Assembly: GCF_020215665.1 (NCBI RefSeq)
Contig: NZ_CP084061.1
Coordinates: 3,642,501 to 3,706,500, forward strand
DNA: 64,000 nucleotides
Direction of reading: 5' to 3'
Source: Blautia parvula
GTDB lineage: Bacteria; Bacillota; Clostridia; Lachnospirales; Lachnospiraceae
Below, one piece after another: positions 29,397-37,188 of this stretch. The translations under genes and the position numbers were made by a program. The notes beneath the pieces are model-generated. The model was given only the letters and a program-made list of their open reading frames with translations. It was not told the origin of the DNA and searched no databases. Every line of letters starts with the position of its first letter. The stretch's first letter is position 1.

Positions 29397-29444
29397 AAAA
29401 AAAGAAACGCAAAGAGGGGCTGTCAAAACAGCTCCTCCCTGCGT
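29397..29444 (-). terminator. Terminator of the NhaC-TrxR-sulfotransferase operon
   Basis: Minus-strand long hairpin with ACGCA/TGCGT base, GGAGG/CCTC and GCTGT/ACAGC arms, TTTG loop, followed by a seven-T run. It starts 11 bp after the sulfotransferase stop codon. Confidence 0.85.
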
Positions 29445-29454
29445 CTTATTCTGC

Positions 29455-31263
29455 TTATTCCAATGGTCTGTCCAAAATATCACACAAATCATCATAATCC
29501 TTCTCGCCATTAAATCTCTGGACCTCTTCCCCGTTTTTGTAGATCACAACGACGGGAATTCCTCCGATATGGCACGCATCCAGCAGATCCTGGTTGGAAT
29601 CCACATCCACATAGCGCACCTCGTACATTCCCTCATACTCTTCTGTGAGGGCTTCCTCCAGAACAGGATGAAGTGCCTTGCAGTGTACACAGCGCTCTGC
29701 ACCGAAGAGCACAAGCACCGGTTTTCCTTCTACTTTAAGGACATCGTCATTCCAGCTCGACATGGTCACCGGTTTGAAGAAATCTTTGTTCACCTCAAAG
29801 ACTTTCTCCCTCTGTGTCACATCTTCTTCGTCGTCTGTGGCCACACAAAGTGCCACATCTTGATAATACGGCAAAGTTCCTTCAATATCAATGACTTTTT
29901 TTGCACCAAACGCTCCGGCACCCGGTACCCGGTATGTCACATTGTCAATGGGTGCGATGGGAACCTCCGTGGGAACCGGCTCCTGCGGCACATAGCTGTA
30001 CGGATAACGGTATGCGCGGTAGATCATATTGTTCTTCGGTCCTTTTTCATTGTGTGTATAATACGGTGAAATCCATTCCCACACGATCTCATGATCCGGT
30101 GTCACTTCAATGACACGGCCGTCTGAGCCTTCCGTAACCATGGTATTTCCATTTGGCAGGCGCTGTGCGCTGCTGACATAGGGGCTGTAGAATTTGCTGG
30201 CGTCGGTGGGAACCGCATGGCCCAGTTCCTTTGGTGTCAGCTTCCAGACAACCTCCAGGGTTACCGGGTTAAACTCCAGCACACGGCTGTAATCGCGCAG
30301 AGCGTTCTTAACACCGATAGGAGCAGATGGATTGGGAACCCCGTAGCCGCCCCAGCCGCCGTTGTCAAATACCATCAGATTGCCTTCACCCGGCAGCCCT
30401 TTCGGAATCATATGGAAATGATGCTGGCCGATGATCCAGCCCAGCTTTTTCAGTTCCGGTGTGGCATTGAAGTCAGGTCCGATGCGCCATACGATCTTTC
30501 CTGTCTCTTTATCAAGGATAGCCAGAATATTGGCCTCCCTACAGTCAAAAATAATATTTTCCGGTTTAAACCGCATATCACCCTGGTCATACCATTTGTT
30601 CGGGCCAAGGTAGCTCATGCAGTTTACATGAAGATAGTCGCCTACACCGCCGTCTGAGGAGCGCATGTTCGGATCTCTGAACAGTGCGTTTTTGGCGGCC
30701 TCGTCAAATCCCAGTTCGTCAAAGTGTTCACTGATGGACCATTTCCAGAGGATGTTGCCCTCCCAGTCCACTTCGATCATGGCATCATCCAGAAGCTTTT
30801 TATCGGATATCTTCGGGTTTCTGATCGTCTGGTGTACCAGGATCAGTGTATTGCCTTCCAGGGGCTTTGCATCCATACCCGGAACATAGTATCCGACGGG
30901 ATTTCCCTCCCTCTGATAGTCATGGTGCTGACGCGCCATCCAGCGATGGTCCCTGCCCGGGTCATCAATGTTCTCAAAGTGGTCAAATTCCCAGACAATA
31001 TTTCCGTCATAGTCGATCTCGATCAGGTTGACACCGTCCTGCATACCGTAATCAGGATGACGGTATCCTGACAGACCCATCACATACCCGCCCGGAAGAA
31101 GTTTCGGCGGCATGGCATGCATATTCCAGCGTCTGATCTCATTTCCGTTCATGTCGAACAGCAGAACGCCGTCGTTGATAAGCGGAACGATCGTATATCC
31201 GCTCCAGCATTTCTCCGGATTGTAAACAGTGACTCCGTGTGGAAAAACAAGTGGCTGACCCAT
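29455..31263 (-). CDS. Arylsulfotransferase (ASST-type beta-propeller) fused to a C-terminal thioredoxin domain
   Basis: 602 residues from the ATG at 31263, 9 bases after AGGAGG. Residues about 1-480 resemble the arylsulfate sulfotransferase propeller: repeated G-N-I-V-W-E-F, G-N-I-L-W-K-W and H-E-I-V-W-E-W blades, Q-H-H-F-H near the centre and the L-P-N-G-N-T-M-V-T-E-G-S-D-G-R motif. The last 100 or so residues are a thioredoxin fold with C-V-H-C near 521. No signal peptide is visible, although E. coli AssT is periplasmic. ASST enzymes move sulfate from aryl sulfates to phenols without PAPS. The thioredoxin reductase encoded 64 bp upstream is a likely redox partner. Activity on aryl sulfates is inferred from family. 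Confidence 0.8.
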   Translation of the reverse strand: MGQPLVFPHGVTVYNPEKCWSGYTIVPLINDGVLLFDMNGNEIRRWNMHAMPPKLLPGGYVMGLSGYRHPDYGMQDGVNLIEIDYDGNIVWEFDHFENIDDPGRDHRWMARQHHDYQREGNPVGYYVPGMDAKPLEGNTLILVHQTIRNPKISDKKLLDDAMIEVDWEGNILWKWSISEHFDELGFDEAAKNALFRDPNMRSSDGGVGDYLHVNCMSYLGPNKWYDQGDMRFKPENIIFDCREANILAILDKETGKIVWRIGPDFNATPELKKLGWIIGQHHFHMIPKGLPGEGNLMVFDNGGWGGYGVPNPSAPIGVKNALRDYSRVLEFNPVTLEVVWKLTPKELGHAVPTDASKFYSPYVSSAQRLPNGNTMVTEGSDGRVIEVTPDHEIVWEWISPYYTHNEKGPKNNMIYRAYRYPYSYVPQEPVPTEVPIAPIDNVTYRVPGAGAFGAKKVIDIEGTLPYYQDVALCVATDDEEDVTQREKVFEVNKDFFKPVTMSSWNDDVLKVEGKPVLVLFGAERCVHCKALHPVLEEALTEEYEGMYEVRYVDVDSNQDLLDACHIGGIPVVVIYKNGEEVQRFNGEKDYDDLCDILDRPLE

Positions 31264-31327
31264 AATCAATTACCTCCTGAAGTTAATCATTATATTTTTT
31301 AAATAGGTTCCTGTCTGTTGATAATAC

Positions 31328-32491
31328 TTACTTTACTTCCAATAATTTTCCGTTTTCATAAAACGCAGTGGATACCGTGTGCTCTATCTTCAGATTCTGA
31401 TAGAGAAGGTTCTGGCGTGTAATGTCCTGACGGTAAACCTTCCACTCTCCCCTGAGCTGCTGTTCCAGGTCTGATACTGCCTGAATCTCTTCATTGCTGT
31501 ATGGATTGTAGAACACAAAGGCAATTTTCCCTGAATCCGGGCTTAAAATGCTCTCAATCTGCTCAAGCTCCTTCACGTAACGCTCAGAAGCCACTGCAGC
31601 CACTGCGCCGTCTGCCGCGGAGGTGACAACCTGGCGCAAAAATGTCTGCCTGCAGTCGCCCACTGCATAAAGCCCCGGGATGCTGGTTTCCATCTTGTCA
31701 TTGACCTTGATGTACCCGCTTCTGTCACAAGTGACCATATGGCGCACGGGCTCTGTCTGAGGCACCATACCCACAAAGAAAAACAGTCCGTCCGCTTTAA
31801 CTTCTCTGACCTCACCGGTCTCAACGTTTTTCAGCACAAGAGCTTCCACATGGTCTTTTCCTTTGATCTCCTGGACAGTGGAGCTCCAGCAGAAATCAAT
31901 TTTAGGATTTTTATAGGCATGTTCTGCGGACACCTCGTTGCAGTCAAGATGGCCTTTCTCATGGAGCACAATGATCGTGACTTTAGAGGCAAACCCGGTC
32001 AGATAATCCGCTTCCTCAACAGCCTGGTCTCCTGCGCCCAGCACGTAGATCTCCTTGCCTTTGAAAAATTCCGCATCACAGGTGGCGCAGTAGGCAACAC
32101 CATGGCCCACAAACTCTTTCTCTCCGGGAATCCCCAGTTCTCTTGGACGGGTGCCCAGATCCAGGATCACACTGCGTGCCTTGAAATCTCCTCTTCTCTT
32201 TGTGCTGACAATGAAAAGATTGTCTTCTTTGCTGATCGCCGTCGCTGTGGTCCGTTTCAGCTCCACTGTGGGATGGCTGGATGCGTGCTCCCGGAACCGC
32301 TCCATCAGGTGCTGGCCGCTGTCCACGATCGTGCCGGGATAATTCCGGACTTCATAGGTATCATTGATACGTCCGCCATAGCTTCCCTTTTCCAGAAGAA
32401 GCGTTTTCCGCTCCGACCTGCCTGCGTAAATAGCAGCCGCAAGACCGGCAGGCCCGCCGCCCACGATAATCAGATCATAAATAGATTCCAT
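31328..32491 (-). CDS. Thioredoxin reductase-like flavoprotein with extra C-terminal thioredoxin-like domain
   Basis: 387 residues from the ATG at 32491 (AGGAG 9 bases upstream). The first 310 residues are a standard low-molecular-weight TrxR: FAD site G-G-G-P-A-G near the N terminus, redox-active C-A-T-C-D near residue 134, an NAD(P) site G-A-G-D-Q-A and a C-terminal A-V-G-D-C FAD motif. An extension of about 75 residues follows whose F-V-F-Y-N-P-Y-S-N-E-E opening looks like a thioredoxin fold without the CxxC. It is 12 bp after the antiporter gene and 64 bp before the sulfotransferase-thioredoxin gene; it probably reduces that fused domain. Confidence 0.87.
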   Translation of the reverse strand: MESIYDLIIVGGGPAGLAAAIYAGRSERKTLLLEKGSYGGRINDTYEVRNYPGTIVDSGQHLMERFREHASSHPTVELKRTTATAISKEDNLFIVSTKRRGDFKARSVILDLGTRPRELGIPGEKEFVGHGVAYCATCDAEFFKGKEIYVLGAGDQAVEEADYLTGFASKVTIIVLHEKGHLDCNEVSAEHAYKNPKIDFCWSSTVQEIKGKDHVEALVLKNVETGEVREVKADGLFFFVGMVPQTEPVRHMVTCDRSGYIKVNDKMETSIPGLYAVGDCRQTFLRQVVTSAADGAVAAVASERYVKELEQIESILSPDSGKIAFVFYNPYSNEEIQAVSDLEQQLRGEWKVYRQDITRQNLLYQNLKIEHTVSTAFYENGKLLEVK

Positions 32492-32503
32492 AATTTTCAT
32501 CTC

Positions 32504-33955
32504 CTATTCTAATTTTTCTTTCACTTTAACCGTTTTTAAAGAACCCTCTCTTCCCACGCCCGTGACCACCCAGAAGATGCAGACTCCTGTGAGGATCAGG
32601 CAGTAAAAGGAAGAACAGAAAATCTGAAACGGTGACACAGTGGGCAGATAACTGTGTTTCTGCACCATCTCATTAATGATCGTCACACTTCCCATAACGA
32701 ATGCGCTGTTAATGGGAATGATGGAGCTGAAGTTCGTCGCATTGGCTGTCAGCAGGATACTCCGTCGTTCCGGAGAAATACTGCTCTCCTGTCCGATCCT
32801 GTCCGCTATGTCACCGAACAGCAGGATTGACGGCAGCACACAGCCGGCAAGAAGAATGTTAACTATAACTATTCCTAAAGCCAGAACTGTCTCAGCGCCC
32901 CGTTTTGTCTTTGTAAATTTCCCTGACAGGATAATGCTGCAGCATCTTTCCAGCATTCCTCCGTCCACTGCCACTGCGATCAGTCCGTAAAGCAGAATGG
33001 TGGACACTGTCACGTCAATAATCCCATAAATACCTTCAAATATAATTCCGTTCAGCCCTGCCGTTTCATAATCAATGCTCACAATATCGGAAAATGTGAA
33101 CAGACCGGTGATCAGCCCTAATACAAAGCCCGTAATAATTGCAAAAGAAACTCCTTCAAATAAGTTTCCTGTCTTAAAGCAGATACACAGAAGGACCACA
33201 ACAGGTACCAGCATCCAAAGTCCTCTTGCATCCGAGAACTGGGAAAGCTGTGTCATGTCTCCCACACTGCCCTCCCCGGCACCGAATATTAAGTACAGAA
33301 CCGTTGTGACTGCTCCCGCAGCCAAAATATAAGGAGTTCTCTGTTTCAAAACCGTCAGAAGCTTGGCCGGTCTTCCCGTTCCCCGTTCATGTTGTATCAT
33401 TACTGTGGTGTTGATCACCTGTGAACTGGGAGACAGCGCATCCCCGAAAAAGATTCCGCTGATCAGCGCTCCGCTCAGCATAGAGGGACTGGCCCCCAAA
33501 AGTATTCCCGGAGGATAAAAAATGGGAATCACCGCAAACAATGCCGCGATCGGAGCACCTGCTCCCATAGAAATCACTGCTGAAGCCAGGAATGCAAAGA
33601 CCACAAACCCGCTTTTTGTAATTCCAAGCTGAAGGCTCAGCCAGATAAATCCGCCCCCTATATTTCCCGTCATCATAAGCTTGGAAAAAATCCCTATGAC
33701 CAGGAAAATAAAAATAAGCCTTGAATTTCCGTACTGCGCCAATCCATGCACAACAGAATCCCAGTATTTCCCTTTGTTCCTGCACAGGAAAAACCCTGTC
33801 AGAAGAGAAATCACTGCAGCAAAAATCAGCCCTTTCATTGAATAATAATGTAACCCCACCGAAAATATTCCGCCTATCAGTATGTACAGCACAAAGGGCA
33901 TCATGGCAAATGCCTGTGTCCCCCAAAAAACCAGCTTTGGTTTTTCTGTTTCCAT
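32504..33955 (-). CDS. NhaC-family Na+/H+ antiporter-type transporter
   Basis: 483 residues with about 11-12 hydrophobic helices. Family motifs are visible around S-A-V-I-S-M-G-A-G-A-P-I and the G-D-A-L-S-P-S-S-Q-V-I-N-T-T stretch typical of NhaC antiporters and malate/lactate exchangers. It is the first gene of an operon with the TrxR-like and sulfotransferase genes. That company suggests it moves a substrate or counter-ion for aromatic sulfate metabolism rather than acting in general pH control; this is inference. Start supported by GGGGGTGG close to the ATG. An extended -10 (TGTTATACT) lies about 35 bp upstream. Confidence 0.85.
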   Translation of the reverse strand: METEKPKLVFWGTQAFAMMPFVLYILIGGIFSVGLHYYSMKGLIFAAVISLLTGFFLCRNKGKYWDSVVHGLAQYGNSRLIFIFLVIGIFSKLMMTGNIGGGFIWLSLQLGITKSGFVVFAFLASAVISMGAGAPIAALFAVIPIFYPPGILLGASPSMLSGALISGIFFGDALSPSSQVINTTVMIQHERGTGRPAKLLTVLKQRTPYILAAGAVTTVLYLIFGAGEGSVGDMTQLSQFSDARGLWMLVPVVVLLCICFKTGNLFEGVSFAIITGFVLGLITGLFTFSDIVSIDYETAGLNGIIFEGIYGIIDVTVSTILLYGLIAVAVDGGMLERCCSIILSGKFTKTKRGAETVLALGIVIVNILLAGCVLPSILLFGDIADRIGQESSISPERRSILLTANATNFSSIIPINSAFVMGSVTIINEMVQKHSYLPTVSPFQIFCSSFYCLILTGVCIFWVVTGVGREGSLKTVKVKEKLE

Positions 33956-34065
33956 GCCGCCACCCCCGTTTCCTTTAGATAGTTAAAAGTATAACACACC
34001 TGGAAAACAATACCTGTTTGCGCGCCAACACTTACACAATTTTTTTTAAATTCTCACAGTTTTTT

Positions 34066-34096
34066 TGACATAACCGACAAAAAACCGGCGATGTCA
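34066..34096. promoter_or_regulatory. Interrupted inverted repeat, possible operator
   Basis: TGACAT-AA-CCG and CGG-CG-ATGTCA arms around nine bases. It lies between the two divergent operons; no known regulator site is recognised. Confidence 0.35.
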
Positions 34097-34213
34097 GGTT
34101 CTTTTATCCTGTTATCATCGGTCTTTAATTTAACAAGAACATTTTCTGCATCCCATTCCATTCACTGGTATAAATAGACAATTTTATTGTACTTTATTAT
34201 ACATATATATACA

Positions 34214-34242
34214 TTGACATATATTTAAATATGTTATATGAT
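34214..34242 (+). promoter_or_regulatory. Promoter of the corrinoid methyltransferase operon
   Basis: Perfect -35 TTGACA (34214-34219), 17-base spacer, -10 TATGAT (34237-34242). The start codon is about 95 bp downstream of the predicted transcription start. Confidence 0.85.
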
Positions 34243-34260
34243 GAAGATAGTATTTATGTA

Positions 34261-34304
34261 ACTATTGTGTACGTATTCAGTTGACTGAATAGGTGCACTA
34301 TTGT
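34261..34304. promoter_or_regulatory. Palindrome with flanking direct repeats (candidate operator for the MEDS regulator)
   Basis: ATTCAGT-TG-ACTGAAT (34275-34290) is a perfect 7-bp-arm palindrome. It is bracketed by two ACTATTGT octamers at 34261-34268 and 34297-34304, 36 bp apart. It lies just downstream of the predicted transcription start, where a repressor would block initiation. Confidence 0.5.
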
Positions 34305-34343
34305 CAAGTAATCTTCTGATCACTGAGATAAGGAGGGGATCTG

Positions 34344-35612
34344 ATGAAGAACATGGAAGGCAGCAGTTACAACGACAAACTGGACAGGCTCGACAGATGC
34401 GCCGGTCTAAAGAAGGTTGACCGGGTGCCCATCGGCGCGGCCACCTTGTATTTCCCCGCAAAATACTCGCATATTTCCTACGAAGACATGTATTACGACC
34501 AGGAAAAATACAAAAATGCTTCTGTCAGATTTGCAAAAGATTTCAACTGGGACGCAGCATGTATGCTCAGAACTTTTGAAACAGTCACACTTGGCTTATC
34601 CCTGGCAGGGACTGATCCGCAAAACGCAGTAAACACAGCAGTAGCCTCTGTTCTAGGAGGCGGATTCGCACACGATATTCTAAAAGACAATTATTCATCA
34701 CATCCAGGAAGAGAAATTCCCTCAGACACAGAATCCCAGTTCAAAATCAAAAATCCGGTCATGACCTCCGAAGAGTATGATGAGTTTATTGACGACCCCT
34801 TCGGTTTTCTGAACCGCAAAGTGGTTCCCAGGGTATATGGTGCTCTTGAAGAACCCGGCAGCTCTCAGTCTATATGTGCGCTCATGAAGTTTGGCATGAA
34901 ACTCGGAACAGCGCTTGACGACCTGCAGGTATTTACACAGGAAATGAAAACAGCGGACTGTCCGCCATGGTATATGGCCATCTGCCCCAATCCCCTGGAC
35001 GTGCTGGGTGCATTTCTGCGAGATTTTGATAAAGTCATTCTGGATATCCACCGGGTACCGGACAAAGTCCACAAAGCCTGTGAGGCTCTGCTTCCCATTC
35101 TTCTGGCCGTAGGAAAAGCCACAGGTGAAATATCTTATCAGCTCACCGGATCCAGAAGAGTATTTTTCCCTGTCTGGTATAACAGTTTTCTGTCGGAAAA
35201 ACAATACAGAGAATTTCACTGGCCCTATCTCAAATACCTCTGCGAAGAACTGATCAAAGCCGGGTACACACCCCTCCTGTCCTTACAGGGTACATATGAT
35301 CATCTGCTGGAAACACTTCTGGAGCTTCCCGCAGGTAAAGCGATTGCCTGGTTCGACAGGACAGACCCGGTCAAAGCCAGAGACATCATAGGAGACCACA
35401 TGTGCATTGCGGGAGGAATCTCGCCCTCACTGCTGATCGGGGGCAGCGTTCAGGAAATTGACCTGCAGGTCAAGAAACTGCTGACCGAGATGAAAAAAGC
35501 CGCCGGCTTTATATTTACTCTGCCGTTTAATGCCATAGGTCCGGCGAAAATTGAAAATGTACTGGCAATGACAGAGGCAGTACACAGATATGGCGGTTAT
35601 ACCCAACCGTGA
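34344..35612 (+). CDS. UroD-superfamily methyltransferase (corrinoid methyltransferase I, O-demethylase type)
   Basis: 422 residues, strong AAGGAGGGG site. The fold belongs to the uroporphyrinogen decarboxylase superfamily, shown by D-R-V-P-I-G near residue 27, the central hydrophobic strands and C-I-A-G-G-I-S-P-S-L-L in the C-terminal part. Heme synthesis is unlikely: the next two genes encode a cobalamin protein and a pterin methyltransferase. In acetogens such trios (for example the Moorella MtvBCA set) take a methyl group from a methoxylated aromatic and place it on the corrinoid protein. This protein would be the substrate-specific enzyme. The true methyl donor is unknown; methoxylated aromatics are the leading guess. 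Confidence 0.82.
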   Translation: MKNMEGSSYNDKLDRLDRCAGLKKVDRVPIGAATLYFPAKYSHISYEDMYYDQEKYKNASVRFAKDFNWDAACMLRTFETVTLGLSLAGTDPQNAVNTAVASVLGGGFAHDILKDNYSSHPGREIPSDTESQFKIKNPVMTSEEYDEFIDDPFGFLNRKVVPRVYGALEEPGSSQSICALMKFGMKLGTALDDLQVFTQEMKTADCPPWYMAICPNPLDVLGAFLRDFDKVILDIHRVPDKVHKACEALLPILLAVGKATGEISYQLTGSRRVFFPVWYNSFLSEKQYREFHWPYLKYLCEELIKAGYTPLLSLQGTYDHLLETLLELPAGKAIAWFDRTDPVKARDIIGDHMCIAGGISPSLLIGGSVQEIDLQVKKLLTEMKKAAGFIFTLPFNAIGPAKIENVLAMTEAVHRYGGYTQP

Positions 35613-35625
35613 AAGGAGGTCCATT

Positions 35626-36276
35626 ATGATCGATTTAACATCACTCACAAGTGCAGTCGGCGAACTTGATGAAAAAAAGGTTATGTCCATGCTGCAGGAA
35701 TTTGTTGCAGGTGCTCCTGAGACAGAGGAAGCAGCCCAGGCCATCACTGCATGTCAGAAAGGCATGGAGAAAGTCGGCCAGCGTTTTGAAACAGGAGAAT
35801 ATTTCGTAGGAGATCTGATATTTGCCGGAGAACTCCTCACAGAGGCAATGGAAGTCTTAAAACCAATAATCGGCTCTGCCGCAAGACAAAAGGTCGGCAA
35901 AATTGTATTGGGAACTGTCCAGGGCGATCTGCATAACATTGGCAAAAATATTTTCAAGAGCATGGCGGAAGCAGCCGGATTCACTGTATATGACCTGGGT
36001 ATCAACGTATCGCCGGAAGCCTTTCTTGACAAGATAAAAGAAGTGCAGCCCGATATTCTGGGTCTCAGCGGTGTCCTCACCATGGCTGTGGAATCTATGA
36101 AAAAAACTGTTGACCTTGTAAAAGAAGCCGGACTGAGAGAGCATATCAAAATCACGATCGGAGGCGCATGTGCAAGCTATGAAGCCATGCAGGTCTCAGG
36201 CGCTGATGCCTGGTCCACCAACGCCGCAGAGACTGTGAACGTATGTCTTGGCTGGGTCGGTCAGCACCAGGAGTGA
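35626..36276 (+). CDS. Corrinoid (cobalamin-binding) methyl-carrier protein
   Basis: 216 residues from the ATG at 35626, preceded by GAAAGGAGGT. The N-terminal 90 residues form the helical cap of methionine-synthase-type B12 proteins. The B12 domain follows with G-D-L-H-N-I-G near residue 103 (D-x-H-x-x-G, whose His is the lower cobalt ligand), a S-G-V-L-T-M segment and T-I-G-G-A near the C terminus. It shuttles methyl groups between the UroD-type enzyme upstream and the pterin methyltransferase downstream. The gene starts 13 bp after the previous stop, so the three are one operon. No reductive activator (RamA-like) is encoded nearby and it must be supplied elsewhere. Confidence 0.92.
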   Translation: MIDLTSLTSAVGELDEKKVMSMLQEFVAGAPETEEAAQAITACQKGMEKVGQRFETGEYFVGDLIFAGELLTEAMEVLKPIIGSAARQKVGKIVLGTVQGDLHNIGKNIFKSMAEAAGFTVYDLGINVSPEAFLDKIKEVQPDILGLSGVLTMAVESMKKTVDLVKEAGLREHIKITIGGACASYEAMQVSGADAWSTNAAETVNVCLGWVGQHQE

Positions 36277-36282
36277 AATCAT

Positions 36283-37095
36283 ATGATAATTATCGGTGAA
36301 AAAATAAATGGTTCCATCCCCGGCATCAAACAATATATCACCACTCAAAACAGCCGGCGCATCAGGGAACTGGCCATCAAACAGACCGAAGCAGGTGCGG
36401 ATTATCTGGATATCTGTGCAGGGACTGCCGCTGCCCATGAAGCCGGAACTCTGAAATGGCTGATTGCCCAAGTGCAGGATGCCGTGGATACTCCTCTGTG
36501 CATTGACAGTCCGGACGCAGAGGTTCTGGAAAAAATGCTTACCCTTACAAAGAAACCCGGGCTGCTCAATTCAGCAGCTCTGGAAAAAGGAAAATGTGAC
36601 CTGCTGTTTCCCCTGATATCAGACACACAGTGGCAGATCATCGTACAGACAACGGATGATGACGGGGTTCCCGAAGATGCAGAAAACCGGATCAAAATTG
36701 CAGATGCCATACTTGATAAAGCAGCCAGGTACGGCGTGAAACCGGAACAAATACATATAGATCCTCTGCTCACTGCAATCTCTGCGAATAACCAGTCCAT
36801 GGTGGTTTTTACAGAGGCCGTCCGGGGTATAAGAAAACTATCTCCGAAGCTTAAGATAACTGCAGCCATCAGCAATCTTTCCTTTGGTATGCCGCTCAGG
36901 CAGGTGATCAACCAGCATTTCTACGCAGTGGCCGCTTTTCTGGGGCTGGATTCAGCAATTCTGGACCCATGCAGCCGGGAGCTGTATACATCCAGACTTG
37001 TCATGGATGCGCTGCTGGGAAAGGACCGTCTGTGCCGCAGGTTTACCAATGCCTACAGAAAAGGCATGACCGGCCACAAAAAACCCGACTGTTAA
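36283..37095 (+). CDS. Methyl-corrinoid:tetrahydrofolate methyltransferase (pterin-binding, AcsE/MtvA type)
   Basis: 270 residues, starting 6 bp after the corrinoid gene behind AGGAG. The pterin-binding TIM-barrel motifs are visible: I-I-I-G-E-K-I-N at the N terminus, G-A-D-Y-L-D-I-C-A-G near residue 45, and I-S-N-L-S-F-G-M-P near 205, which matches the N-x-S-F-G segment of methyl-H4folate enzymes. It should pass the methyl group from the corrinoid protein to tetrahydrofolate, feeding the Wood-Ljungdahl methyl branch. Dihydropteroate synthase is the related alternative but the context argues against it. Confidence 0.9.
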   Translation: MIIIGEKINGSIPGIKQYITTQNSRRIRELAIKQTEAGADYLDICAGTAAAHEAGTLKWLIAQVQDAVDTPLCIDSPDAEVLEKMLTLTKKPGLLNSAALEKGKCDLLFPLISDTQWQIIVQTTDDDGVPEDAENRIKIADAILDKAARYGVKPEQIHIDPLLTAISANNQSMVVFTEAVRGIRKLSPKLKITAAISNLSFGMPLRQVINQHFYAVAAFLGLDSAILDPCSRELYTSRLVMDALLGKDRLCRRFTNAYRKGMTGHKKPDC

Positions 37096-37130
37096 AATGC
37101 AAAACCAACGCCCGCATAAGTATCTGCCCC

Positions 37131-37186
37131 ATAATAGAAGGAGTCCCCAAATGGCAAAACTGTCATTTGAGGACTCCTTCTATTAT
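37131..37186. terminator. Bidirectional terminator hairpin between convergent genes
   Basis: Almost perfect long stem: ATAATAGAAGGAGTCC and GGACTCCTTCTATTAT, with CAAATG/CATTTG continuing the pairing around a 10-base loop. It ends 2 bp from the regulator stop codon and 35 bp after the methyltransferase stop. U-tracts are weak on both sides, so it relies on stem strength. Confidence 0.75.
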
Positions 37187-37188
37187 AT

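Larger units (their letters stand above)
33956..34343. other. Divergent control region between the NhaC operon and the methyltransferase operon
   Basis: 388 bp without a gene. It holds a minus-strand extended -10 for nhaC near 33990, an interrupted inverted repeat at 34066-34096, the plus-strand promoter at 34214-34242 and a palindrome with flanking direct repeats at 34261-34304. Confidence 0.7.

Noticed and set aside
34344-35612. Uroporphyrinogen decarboxylase (heme pathway)
   Set aside because: Same superfamily, but it is in an operon with a corrinoid protein and a pterin methyltransferase, with no heme genes nearby.
36283-37095. Dihydropteroate synthase of folate synthesis
   Set aside because: Related fold, but operon context and the N-L-S-F-G-M-P motif point to a methyl-tetrahydrofolate methyltransferase.
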